This document shows positions 51,252 to 58,491 of a DNA stretch of 64,000 nt, in pieces. The notes under the pieces are model-generated. The model searched no databases. It saw only the letters and a program-made list of their open reading frames with translations, and was not told where the DNA came from. The stretch is from Candidatus Hydrogenedens sp. GTDB taxonomy: Bacteria > Hydrogenedentota > Hydrogenedentia > Hydrogenedentales > JAEUWI01. The stretch lies in NCBI GenBank assembly GCA_016125095.1, contig WGMK01000015.1, positions 186,001-250,000 on the forward strand, written 5' to 3'. Position 1 is the first letter of the stretch. Each line of letters starts with the position of its first letter. The position numbers were made by a program, and so were the translations under genes.

Positions 51252-52184
51252 TCACCGCCCGTAGTGAAAGCCCCCGACCTGCAGGCCGGCCGATGCGGAC
51301 GCGTCGGAAATCTGCAGCACGGCCTTCTTGCCCTTGAGCACGCCGACATCCAGCACATGCGGCACGGGCTGGTCGGCGCTGCGGGGTTTTTCTTCGTACA
51401 GCGGCTGCCCGCCCACCAGCAGTTTCACCGTTGCGCCTTCGCCACCCGCGAACTGAAAGACGATGGCCTCGCCGGTCAGTTCGAATTCCGGGCTGGTGAG
51501 CGCGCCCAGATTCTCGGCGCTGGAAGTCGCGGGCCCGTCAGCCTTCGCTTCGAACGCACCGCCCTCGGCGGTCCAGCCCTCCAGCGTGCCGCCCGCGAGT
51601 TGGCTGTTGGGAAACAACGACCGGTCCGGAATGGACTCCGCGTAGCGGAAGTCATCGGCGTTGATGAACCCGAAAAATCCCGTGGCCCGATCGACGATAT
51701 AGAGCATGGCCTGCTTGCCTACATAGGGCGCGACATCCCAGTATTCACGGCGGAGCAGCGGATGGTCGGCACCCGTGGCCTCGGCCACCACCGCGCCGTT
51801 CGCAATCAGCTGCACCGTGGCGCGCTTGTCGGCCCCGCCCCCCACGAGAAACGTGATGACGGGCTTATCGATGACGAAGGGAATGCTCATCAGGCCGCCG
51901 ATGAGTTCGTTGCCCTGCGCTCCGCCCGGCTTCTGCCCGCGATTGCCCTGGTATTTCTCGAAGGTGCCAATCCAATACTGGCCCTGCTGCAGCGTACGCC
52001 GGTCCGAGCGGCGCGCCGTCGTGTTGTCCTTAAACGTGGGCTGGAACACAAAGGCGCTGCCCTCCTGGCTCCAGTTCTCCAGCGTCCCCTTTTCGAAATC
52101 GCTGTTGTCGAACACCAGCGGCCCGGACTCTTCCGCCCCGGCCACCGCCGCCCCAAGCATCAAGATCAGCGCGAAATAACGCAT
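51252..52184 (-). CDS. Secreted protein with two similar beta-rich domains
   Basis: 310 aa. The signal peptide (MRYFALILMLGAAVAGA) and GGAGG six bases before the ATG support the start. Domain 1 (about residues 22-195) reads NSDFEKGTLENWSQEGSAF, QGQYWIGTFEKYQG, ITFLVGGGADKRATVQLI, REYWDVAPYVGKQAMLYIVD and INADDFRYAE. Domain 2 (about 200-310) repeats the scheme: NSQLAGGTLEGWTAEGGAF, FQFAGGEGATVKLLVGG, HVLDVGVLKGKKAVLQISD. The pattern looks like the carbohydrate-binding-type beta-sandwich seen in planctomycete secreted proteins, but I cannot name the family. Confidence 0.75.
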   Translation of the reverse strand: MRYFALILMLGAAVAGAEESGPLVFDNSDFEKGTLENWSQEGSAFVFQPTFKDNTTARRSDRRTLQQGQYWIGTFEKYQGNRGQKPGGAQGNELIGGLMSIPFVIDKPVITFLVGGGADKRATVQLIANGAVVAEATGADHPLLRREYWDVAPYVGKQAMLYIVDRATGFFGFINADDFRYAESIPDRSLFPNSQLAGGTLEGWTAEGGAFEAKADGPATSSAENLGALTSPEFELTGEAIVFQFAGGEGATVKLLVGGQPLYEEKPRSADQPVPHVLDVGVLKGKKAVLQISDASASAGLQVGGFHYGR

Positions 52185-52276
52185 CTTCCGCCTCCCTGAT
52201 TGGTCGCACGTCTGCACTACATTGGTGCAGGGCATGGTAGAAAGCAGGGCGCGGGATTGCAAGCCGGGGGCCAATC

Positions 52277-52306
52277 TTGGCCCGCCGCTTCCGGGCGCGA
52301 TACACT
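52277..52306 (+). promoter_or_regulatory. Promoter candidate, leaderless start of rlmB-type gene
   Basis: TTGGCC (52277-52282), an 18-base spacer and TACACT (52301-52306). The start codon at 52313 is seven bases after the -10 box, where transcription would start. Confidence 0.45.
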
Positions 52307-52312
52307 ACCGGC

Positions 52313-53041
52313 ATGGCAGGACAACTCATCAGCGGCCGGCATGCGGTGGAAGAGGCGCTTAAACACCCCGAGCGCGTGAACCGCCTCTACGTGGCCAAGG
52401 ACTCCAAGGTACGCGATCGCGACGCGCTGCTCGACGCGGCGCGCGCGGGCGGCGTCGTGTTCGACTTCATTCCGCTGGCCAAGCTGAACGTGCTCGCGCG
52501 TGGCGAAGAGCACCAGGGCGTGGCGGTCGAGATCAGCCCCATCGCCTACGCCCCGCTCGAATCCATCCTCGAAGCCCCCGCCCCTGCGATGGTGCTGGCG
52601 CTCGATCAGGTGCAGCACCCCCGCAACCTCGGCATGATTCTGCGCAGCGCGGCGGGCGCGGGCGCCTCGGGCGTGCTGCTCCCCGTGCGCGGCGGCGCGC
52701 TGCTCGACGACTCCCTCATCCGCTCCAGCGCCGGCGCGGTCTTCCATGTGCCCGTGGCTTCGTGCAACAACCTCGCCCAGACCCTGCGCGACATGAAGGA
52801 CGCCGGCTATTGGGTGTTCGGCCTCGACGCGGGCGGCAAGGCCTCGCTCTTCCAGCAGCGCTGGCCCGACAAATCCGTGCTCGTCATGGGCGGCGAATCC
52901 AAAGGCCTCCGCCCCGGCGTCGCCAAGCTCTGCGACGACCTCCTCTCCATCCCCCTCGCCCACGGCTTCGACAGCCTCAACGTCGCCGTCGCCGCGGGCA
53001 TCGCGCTGTTTCAATGCGCCGAAGGCCAGCGTCGGCCGTAG
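52313..53041 (+). CDS. 23S rRNA (guanosine-2'-O-)-methyltransferase, RlmB/TrmH (SpoU) family
   Basis: 242 aa. An N-terminal substrate-binding domain (LISGRHAVEEALKHPERVNRLYVAK) is followed by the SPOUT methyltransferase with its three motifs: LDQVQHPRNLGMILRSAAGAG, VLVMGGESKGLRPGV and IPLAHGFDSLNVAVAAGIALF (in parts). This is the RlmB/TrmH type that uses a knotted SAM site to 2'-O-methylate rRNA or tRNA. RlmB is the better guess because of the N-terminal domain. It has no ribosome site; see the promoter. Confidence 0.9.
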   Translation: MAGQLISGRHAVEEALKHPERVNRLYVAKDSKVRDRDALLDAARAGGVVFDFIPLAKLNVLARGEEHQGVAVEISPIAYAPLESILEAPAPAMVLALDQVQHPRNLGMILRSAAGAGASGVLLPVRGGALLDDSLIRSSAGAVFHVPVASCNNLAQTLRDMKDAGYWVFGLDAGGKASLFQQRWPDKSVLVMGGESKGLRPGVAKLCDDLLSIPLAHGFDSLNVAVAAGIALFQCAEGQRRP

Positions 53042-53051
53042 GAGGGCGGTA

Positions 53052-53140
53052 CATGTCTCGCCCCTGCCGGGGCTCTTGGATTGGGGGCGGCGTACCCGGG
53101 GTTCCGCTTCGCTCCACCGCCGGGCTACGAACGGTCGCGC
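53052..53140 (-). repeat. Composite repeat, inverted copy
   Basis: The reverse complement contains AGCCCGGCGGTGGAGCGAAG and GGAACCCCGGGT, matching the two direct copies at 53317-53412 and 53436-53532. Confidence 0.75.
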
Positions 53141-53316
53141 CGCTGGCGCTGCAGGATGCTGCTTTCTGCGAACTTGCTGAGAGCGGAGCGAGATTCGTAC
53201 CGCGCCAATTCCGGAGATGCTATTCGAAAAGTGTCGACACCCGGACCGAGGCGCGGCGATAAGGCAAGATGAACGCGCCAGACACTAGAGCACCTCGATC
53301 CAATTACCGTTAGCAT

Positions 53317-53412
53317 GCCGCACAGGAGGTGCGTCCGTGCTTAGCCCGGTGGTGGAGCAAAGCGGAACCCCGGGTGGTCGAGGCAATACCGCGAGTCCCG
53401 GCACGGGCGGGA
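53317..53412 (+). repeat. Composite repeat, direct copy 1
   Basis: Contains GGAGGTGCGTCCGTGCTTAG, CCCGGTGGTGGAGC and GGAACCCCGGGTGG. The second copy follows after 23 bases. Confidence 0.8.
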
Positions 53413-53435
53413 CGTAGCATGTCGACGCAGCATCG

Positions 53436-53532
53436 CCGCACCGGAGGTGCGTCCGTTCTTAGCCCGGTGGTGGAGCGAAGCGGAACCCCGGGTGGACGAG
53501 ACAAGACCGCGAGCCCCGGCAGGGGCGAGACG
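53436..53532 (+). repeat. Composite repeat, direct copy 2
   Basis: About 90% identical to copy 1 in the same orientation. A further hairpin GGTGGGCCGAGGCCCACC is at about 53566-53583. No gene is supported in 53042-53691. Confidence 0.8.
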
Positions 53533-53691
53533 GTGAGGGCAAAACGGGGCCTTCGCGCCAGGAGGTGGGCCGAGGCCCACCCTACGGGACTGCGGCTTCA
53601 AATCCGCCCCCTCCCGCTTCATTTCAGGCGTTCGTGATGCGCCTGATTCCACTCCGTGCTACCATGCCGAGAGCTACTGGAGGTTCCGCAT

Positions 53692-53856
53692 ATGAAGCGA
53701 GACGTACATCTGTTTGTCGAGCGCGATGAGGATGGCTGGTACATCGGCTCGGTGCCATCGCTTCCAGGTTGCCATACTCAAGTCCGTTCGATGGACGAGC
53801 TTCTCGAGCGGATGAAGGAGGCCATCGCGGGGTATTCCTTAAACAGCGCGGCCTAA
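53692..53856 (+). CDS. HicB-like antitoxin, solitary
   Basis: 54 aa. The sequence VERDEDGWYIGSVPSLPGCHTQ and the following SMDELLERMKEAI are the partial RNase-H-like fold of HicB antitoxins. GGAGG eight bases before the ATG decides the start. No HicA toxin (about 60-80 aa double-stranded-RNA-binding fold) is visible on either side, so it is an orphan or part of a worn-out pair. It has no DNA-binding C-terminal domain. Confidence 0.82.
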   Translation: MKRDVHLFVERDEDGWYIGSVPSLPGCHTQVRSMDELLERMKEAIAGYSLNSAA

Positions 53857-53944
53857 TTTTCTCGTGGATTGCTTCGAGCACGGCACCGCCCCGTGTTCCT
53901 TGGCTCGCGAGTACGCTCGCCCTACCTCAGCCGCCGCTATTACC

Positions 53945-54769
53945 CTACACGCTCTTCATGTAGGCGGTCTTGATGCGCTTGATCCAGCGGCCCTGGTCTT
54001 TTCCCCATTCTTCTTCGGAGAAAATCTCGACTTCGATGGGGCCGTCGAAGCCGGTGTCTTCCACCCATTCTCTTATCTGGCGGACGGGGATGCAGCCGGC
54101 GCCCATGAGCGCGCGGTCGTTGAGGAGGTCTCGTGTGGGCACGCGCCAGTCGCACACGTGGAAGGCGAAGATGGTGCCGGTCGCGCGCTTGATTTCGGCG
54201 CGGAGGAAGGGGTCCCACCAGAGGTGGTAGACGTCGACCGCGACGCCGATGTATTTGCTGTCGAGCGCCATGACGAGGTTGTTGGCCTGGTCGAGGGTGT
54301 TGATGGCCGAGCGGGTGTCGGCGTACATGGGGTGGAGCGGCTCGATGGCGAGCTTTACGCCGCGCTCCTGGGCGTGCTTGTCGAGCGCGTGGATGCCGTC
54401 GGCGATCTGCTGGCGTGCCACGGGCATCTCGACATCGGGGTCGGCGCCGCACACGAGCACGAGCACGGGCGCGCCGAGTTCGGCGGCGGCGTCGATCAGG
54501 TGGCGGTTGTGGTTGATGGCATCTTGCCGGGCCTGCGCGCCGGCCGCCACGAAGAACCCGCCGCGGCAGAGGCTGGCCACCTTCAGCCCGGCGTCCTGTA
54601 TCAGCTTCGCGGCCTTCTTCGCGCCGAGCGGTTTCAGGTGGTGTTCCCACACGGTGATGTAGGGCACGCCGGCATCGGCATAGGCCGCCACAGCTTCTTC
54701 CAGCGACAGCGGATTGGTGGTGGCGGTGTGAATGCAGAGGCGGGAAAGATCGTCGATTTTACTGGCCAT
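53945..54769 (-). CDS. Sugar phosphate isomerase/epimerase (xylose-isomerase-like TIM barrel)
   Basis: 274 aa, TIM-barrel family related to AP endonuclease 2. Typical blocks are CIHTATTNPLSLEEAVAAYADAG (in part), VWEHHLKPLG, the metal ligand strand LAIEPLHP with Glu, VDVYHLWWDP with Asp and His, FAFHVCDWR and a last Glu in GPIEVEIFSEE. Such enzymes isomerise or epimerise sugars and inositol-like compounds with a divalent metal. No related catabolic genes lie beside it, so the substrate is open. Confidence 0.88.
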   Translation of the reverse strand: MASKIDDLSRLCIHTATTNPLSLEEAVAAYADAGVPYITVWEHHLKPLGAKKAAKLIQDAGLKVASLCRGGFFVAAGAQARQDAINHNRHLIDAAAELGAPVLVLVCGADPDVEMPVARQQIADGIHALDKHAQERGVKLAIEPLHPMYADTRSAINTLDQANNLVMALDSKYIGVAVDVYHLWWDPFLRAEIKRATGTIFAFHVCDWRVPTRDLLNDRALMGAGCIPVRQIREWVEDTGFDGPIEVEIFSEEEWGKDQGRWIKRIKTAYMKSV

Positions 54770-54841
54770 GGGGCGGTTCTCCTGCGGCCGTGAATTCTAG
54801 CGGCTGGCGCGGGGGCGTTGCATCCCCTGCGCATAAACCGC

Positions 54842-54869
54842 TTTACTTCTAACAGCGCTCAGGTATAAT
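54842..54869 (+). promoter_or_regulatory. Sigma-70-type promoter
   Basis: TTTACT (54842-54847), a 16-base spacer and perfect -10 TATAAT (54864-54869). Transcription would start near 54876, giving at most a 12-base leader for the gene that follows. Confidence 0.55.
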
Positions 54870-54878
54870 GCTGTACGG

Positions 54879-55100
54879 ATGGTTTCTATGAAGACACACT
54901 ATTACGTGATGCGAATCGACGAGGCGCAGTACTGGTTTCAGGCCGGTCACACGGTGCGGGACCATTTTCAGGCGCGCCTGATCCATCGGGTGTGCGAGCA
55001 TGCCCGGGGTCTCGGCCGCTCGAAGGTGCGTATCTTTTCGCCCAGCGAGGACTTGCAGTGGTCGCGGGAATTCCCCACGGCCGCCGACAGCGCCGACTGA
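54879..55100 (+). CDS. Hypothetical small protein
   Basis: 73 aa from the ATG at 54879 or 70 aa from the in-frame ATG at 54888. It begins MKTHYYVMRIDEAQYWFQAG and is rich in His, Arg and aromatic residues, without a signal peptide or membrane segment. I do not recognise it. A good promoter just upstream suggests that it is expressed. It ends one base before the convergent uracil-DNA glycosylase gene. Confidence 0.6.
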   Translation: MVSMKTHYYVMRIDEAQYWFQAGHTVRDHFQARLIHRVCEHARGLGRSKVRIFSPSEDLQWSREFPTAADSAD

Positions 55101-55101
55101 T

Positions 55102-55824
55102 TCACAGCACGACGCCGAGCGCGCGCAGCTGCCGCTCGGCTTGTTCGGCCCAGCCGCGGTTGGCCGCCGGGCTGGCGGGGCTCGGGTGGAGTATCCGCCC
55201 GACGGTGCCCGAATAATCCGGGCACGCCTTGCGCAGCCGTTCTTCGGCAAAGCCCCCCACGCCCACCAACGCGCCGGGTTTCAAGGCCTTCACCAGCGCC
55301 CGCAGCGCCGCGTCGCAATGCGCTTCCAGAGGCTCGCGCTCGGCGGCGGGCAGTTTGTCGGGCGTGAGGTTCCTGCCCGAGGTTTCCATGAAGCACAGCG
55401 GGCAATAGTTGTGCACGTAGAAGCGCTGGAAGAACGCCTCCGGCTTGCCGTAGCGCTCGCGCGCCCAGCCCCACAGGCGCGCGCCGCTCACTTCGCTGCG
55501 GGCGCAGTCCCAGCCCTCGATGGGCCGCTTGGGGTGCGGGGTGTCCGGCTGGCCGATTTCACCGCGGATACCCAGCCAGTCGCGCACGAGGCCGACTTCG
55601 CCGAATGGCACGCCTGTCTGTGCCATGCCCCAGGGGCCGGGGTTCATGCCGAGCAGCAGCACCTGGCCGCCGCTTCCCGCGTACTTGCGTACGTAGTCCT
55701 CGTGCGAGGCCCAGGCGTACTCGAGCGGGTTGTAGACCGTGGCGACCGGGGGGGCAAACCGCAGCGAGGCGAGTGCGCCGCACAGCGTGCGCTCGGCTTG
55801 CAAAAGGGCCTTTGCAGCAGTCAC
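55102..55824 (-). CDS. SMUG1-like uracil-DNA glycosylase (family 3)
   Basis: 240 aa from a GTG start. The first motif GMNPGPWGMAQTGVPFGEV (from about residue 59) and the second, HPSPASPAANRGW near the C-terminus, are those of SMUG-type glycosylases. NYCPLCFMETSGRNLTPDKL is also conserved in the family. It removes uracil and oxidised pyrimidines from DNA. The start is uncertain: there is no ribosome site and the frame is open far upstream, so it may be translated through coupling with the preceding gene, with which it overlaps at its non-coding edge by few bases. Confidence 0.88.
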   Translation of the reverse strand: MTAAKALLQAERTLCGALASLRFAPPVATVYNPLEYAWASHEDYVRKYAGSGGQVLLLGMNPGPWGMAQTGVPFGEVGLVRDWLGIRGEIGQPDTPHPKRPIEGWDCARSEVSGARLWGWARERYGKPEAFFQRFYVHNYCPLCFMETSGRNLTPDKLPAAEREPLEAHCDAALRALVKALKPGALVGVGGFAEERLRKACPDYSGTVGRILHPSPASPAANRGWAEQAERQLRALGVVL

Positions 55825-55840
55825 CGGCAAGGGAGCGGGA

Positions 55841-56962
55841 TTACTCGGAAGACGAACTGCCCTTGGCAGATTTCTTCTTCGCGGCGGGCTTCTTCTTGGC
55901 GGCAGGCTTCTTGACGGCCGCAGCTTTTTTCGGGGCAGCGGCCCGCTTCCGCGGTGCTGCCTTCGGCTTCCCTTCGGAGGGCAAGGGCGGCTCGCCCTCT
56001 TCGGCCAGCTTGGCGCGCTGCTGCTGCGAGAGCGCGAAGAACGGGTCCATCCCGGGGATAGGCTCTTCGTCGGCCACGCGCAACGCGGCCTTTTCCGCCA
56101 CGGCGGCCACCCGCACGTCGGACGGACGGAAGAAGGGATCATGAACGTGATCGCCGACCGGCGCGACCGGGTCTTCGTCCGACATGAAGTCGTCGTCGAG
56201 CACCTGCAGCCGGGCGAGATCCTTGCTGGCCAATTCGCCAAAGCGCGATTCCGGCGCACGCTGGAGCAGTTCGCGAAGCAATTGCTGGGCGCCCACCGAA
56301 TCGGCAAAGGCCACTTCCTTCAGCTTGGCCAATTGATAGCAGGCCTCGGCCCACACACGTCGATTGCCCGGGAAATGCGCCATGATGTCCTCGAACATCA
56401 GCGCGGCCTCGCGGTAGCGGTCTTCCGATTTCAGCAGGCGCGCCGCCTCGAAGAGGGCGTCGGAACGATTGTGGTCGTAGCTACGGTATTTCTCCACCGC
56501 GCGGTCGATTTCGCCGCGGATGGCGAGGCGCCGCGCATCGGCGAATTCGGACGGATCCTCGATGGCTCCGCTCAGCGGGCCGATGTGGTCGGCACCGTAG
56601 GAAGAAAACGATTCGCGCAGCAGGCTGATGTAGTAGCCCATGGGGATGAGCCAGAAGAAAAAGCCCCAAAGCAACAACCGGATGCGCGGATCCACGGGCC
56701 GGTCGTGCGAGTACTTGTCGAGGAAGTCGGTGGCGGGCTCGGGCAGCGGATTGCCCAGGGCGAACACGGCGATGACGATACCGAACGCGGCAATCATGCC
56801 CACCCAGAGCAGCAGGGCGACGGTCGGAGGCATCACCTCCCCGTGCCGGTCCCAGTTGCGGCGGACCAGATAACCCAATGCCAGCAGGTTCAATACCATC
56901 AGCATCAGGATGGTCAGCTCAAGACCGGACGGATAATACTGAGGATCAGGTACAAACCTCAT
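55841..56962 (-). CDS. Membrane TPR protein with histone-H1-like Lys/Ala tail
   Basis: 373 aa. Three transmembrane segments lie at about residues 14-33, 47-69 and 94-117; positive charges put the C-terminal part inside the cell. Helical TPR-like repeats follow (RSDALFEAARLLKSEDRYREAALMFEDI in parts). The last 45 residues are a Lys/Ala/Pro tail with AAAPKKAAAVKKPAAKKK and a Ser cap. I know no family of this kind. The tail resembles histone H1 and bacterial H1-like DNA-binding tails, which on a membrane anchor suggests contact with nucleic acid or with acidic polymers; that is inference. First gene of the unit with the uracil-DNA glycosylase. Confidence 0.75.
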   Translation of the reverse strand: MRFVPDPQYYPSGLELTILMLMVLNLLALGYLVRRNWDRHGEVMPPTVALLLWVGMIAAFGIVIAVFALGNPLPEPATDFLDKYSHDRPVDPRIRLLLWGFFFWLIPMGYYISLLRESFSSYGADHIGPLSGAIEDPSEFADARRLAIRGEIDRAVEKYRSYDHNRSDALFEAARLLKSEDRYREAALMFEDIMAHFPGNRRVWAEACYQLAKLKEVAFADSVGAQQLLRELLQRAPESRFGELASKDLARLQVLDDDFMSDEDPVAPVGDHVHDPFFRPSDVRVAAVAEKAALRVADEEPIPGMDPFFALSQQQRAKLAEEGEPPLPSEGKPKAAPRKRAAAPKKAAAVKKPAAKKKPAAKKKSAKGSSSSE

Positions 56963-57225
56963 CGGCCAACATCCGCCTCCATGTCAGTCGCCCGCAAACA
57001 AGGCACGCCTTCGGGCGGCCCCCGGACACAGCAGTCCCATATGCGCCGACAGTATAGAGATTGCAACTGAGACCGTCAACGTTTCCAGCCGGATACTACC
57101 ACGAATTTCTTTTCCGCGGGGTTTTCCGCCCCGATTCTTTTTGTGGTATGTTGAAGAGGTTGCCGGGAATCGCAGTCTGAAGCGGCGCAAGGGCCGCTTG
57201 GGTAGCGGGCAAGAGGGAGTGCTAC

Positions 57226-58491
57226 ATGGCGCAGGAGCGTTCGGTCGAACACGACCGCGTACGGTCGATACCGCTCGACAAAATCCAGGCCCGCGTGATC
57301 GAGCTGCTCGAGACCGGCAGCGAGACGGCGGTGGGCGACGCGGTGGACGTGATGATCAGCCAGGGGGCCTACCACGGCGCCAGCGACATCCACTTCGAGC
57401 CCTGGACCGATATCGTCTCGCTGCGCTATCGCCTCGACGGCATGCTCCAGCAGGTGGCGTCCATCCCCCGCGAGTATCAACCGAAGGTGATGGCTCGCAT
57501 CAAGGTGCTGGCGGACCTCGTGTTGTACCGGCGCGACGTGCCGCAGGACGGCCGCGTAGAGCCGGAGAAGACTTCGTGCGGGCGGCCGATGCGCGTGAGC
57601 ACGGTGCCCACCGTAAAGGGCGAAAAGACGGTTATCCGCCTGCTGGGCGACACGCAGCACCTGTTTCCGCTGGACAGCCTCGGTTTTCAGCCGGAGGTGG
57701 TGGCGGGCCTGCGCGACATGATCAGCCGGAACCAGGGCACGCTCCTGCTTACCGGTCCGAGCTCGGCGGGCAAGACCACCACCATCTATTCGCTGCTGCA
57801 GGAAATCATGCGACTCGACGCGAGCACCCGGAACATCGTGACGGTCGAGGATCCGGTGGAATACACGATGGACCGGATCTCGCAGATTCAGGTGAACAAC
57901 GCGGTCGAGTTCGATTTCGCCTCGGCGCTGCGGGCCATCCTGCGGCAGGACCCCGAAGTGATCATGGTGGGCGAAATCCGCGATACGGAAACGGCGACGA
58001 TTGCCGTGCGCGCGGGGCTGACGGGCCACTACGTAATCAGCACGATTCACAGCGGCACGGCGGCGGGCGTGTTCTCGCGCCTGCTCGACATGGGCATCGA
58101 GCCCTTCCTCGTGGCCTCGTCGGTCACGGGCGTGCTGGCGCAGCGGCTGGTGCGCCTGAACTGCCCGGAATGCACCTCGGCCTACACGCCGAGCCCCGTA
58201 CTGTTCGAGCACTTCAACCTGAGCAAGGGCAAGAAGAAGTTTTTCCGCGGCAAGGGCTGCCCGGCCTGCAAGGGCATCGGCTACCGCGGGCGCGCCAGCA
58301 TCGGCGAACTGCTCGAAGTGACCGAATTCATGGGGCAGGAAATCCTGCACCGCCACACGACGTCGAGGCTGCACGAGGCCGCCGTGAAGCAGGGCATGGA
58401 AACGCTGGAGCAGGACGGCCTGAAGAAGGTGCAGAAGGGCATCACGACGCTCGATGAATTGCTGCGCGTGCTGCCGATTGGCAACCGATGA
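57226..58491 (+). CDS. GspE/PilB-family secretion or pilus ATPase
   Basis: 421 aa. Its N2 domain (YHGASDIHFEPW, ADLVLYRRDVPQDGR) leads to the ATPase with Walker A GPSSAGKTT at 177-185, Asp box VTVEDPVEYT, Walker B AILRQDPEVIMVGEIRD (in part) and the His box. The C-terminal zinc module has CPEC and CPAC. The usual N-terminal N1/MshEN domain is missing, so it is about 140 residues shorter than GspE or PilB. Such ATPases drive assembly of type II secretion or type IV pilus filaments. No other pilus gene is near. It overlaps the next gene by four bases. Confidence 0.9.
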   Translation: MAQERSVEHDRVRSIPLDKIQARVIELLETGSETAVGDAVDVMISQGAYHGASDIHFEPWTDIVSLRYRLDGMLQQVASIPREYQPKVMARIKVLADLVLYRRDVPQDGRVEPEKTSCGRPMRVSTVPTVKGEKTVIRLLGDTQHLFPLDSLGFQPEVVAGLRDMISRNQGTLLLTGPSSAGKTTTIYSLLQEIMRLDASTRNIVTVEDPVEYTMDRISQIQVNNAVEFDFASALRAILRQDPEVIMVGEIRDTETATIAVRAGLTGHYVISTIHSGTAAGVFSRLLDMGIEPFLVASSVTGVLAQRLVRLNCPECTSAYTPSPVLFEHFNLSKGKKKFFRGKGCPACKGIGYRGRASIGELLEVTEFMGQEILHRHTTSRLHEAAVKQGMETLEQDGLKKVQKGITTLDELLRVLPIGNR

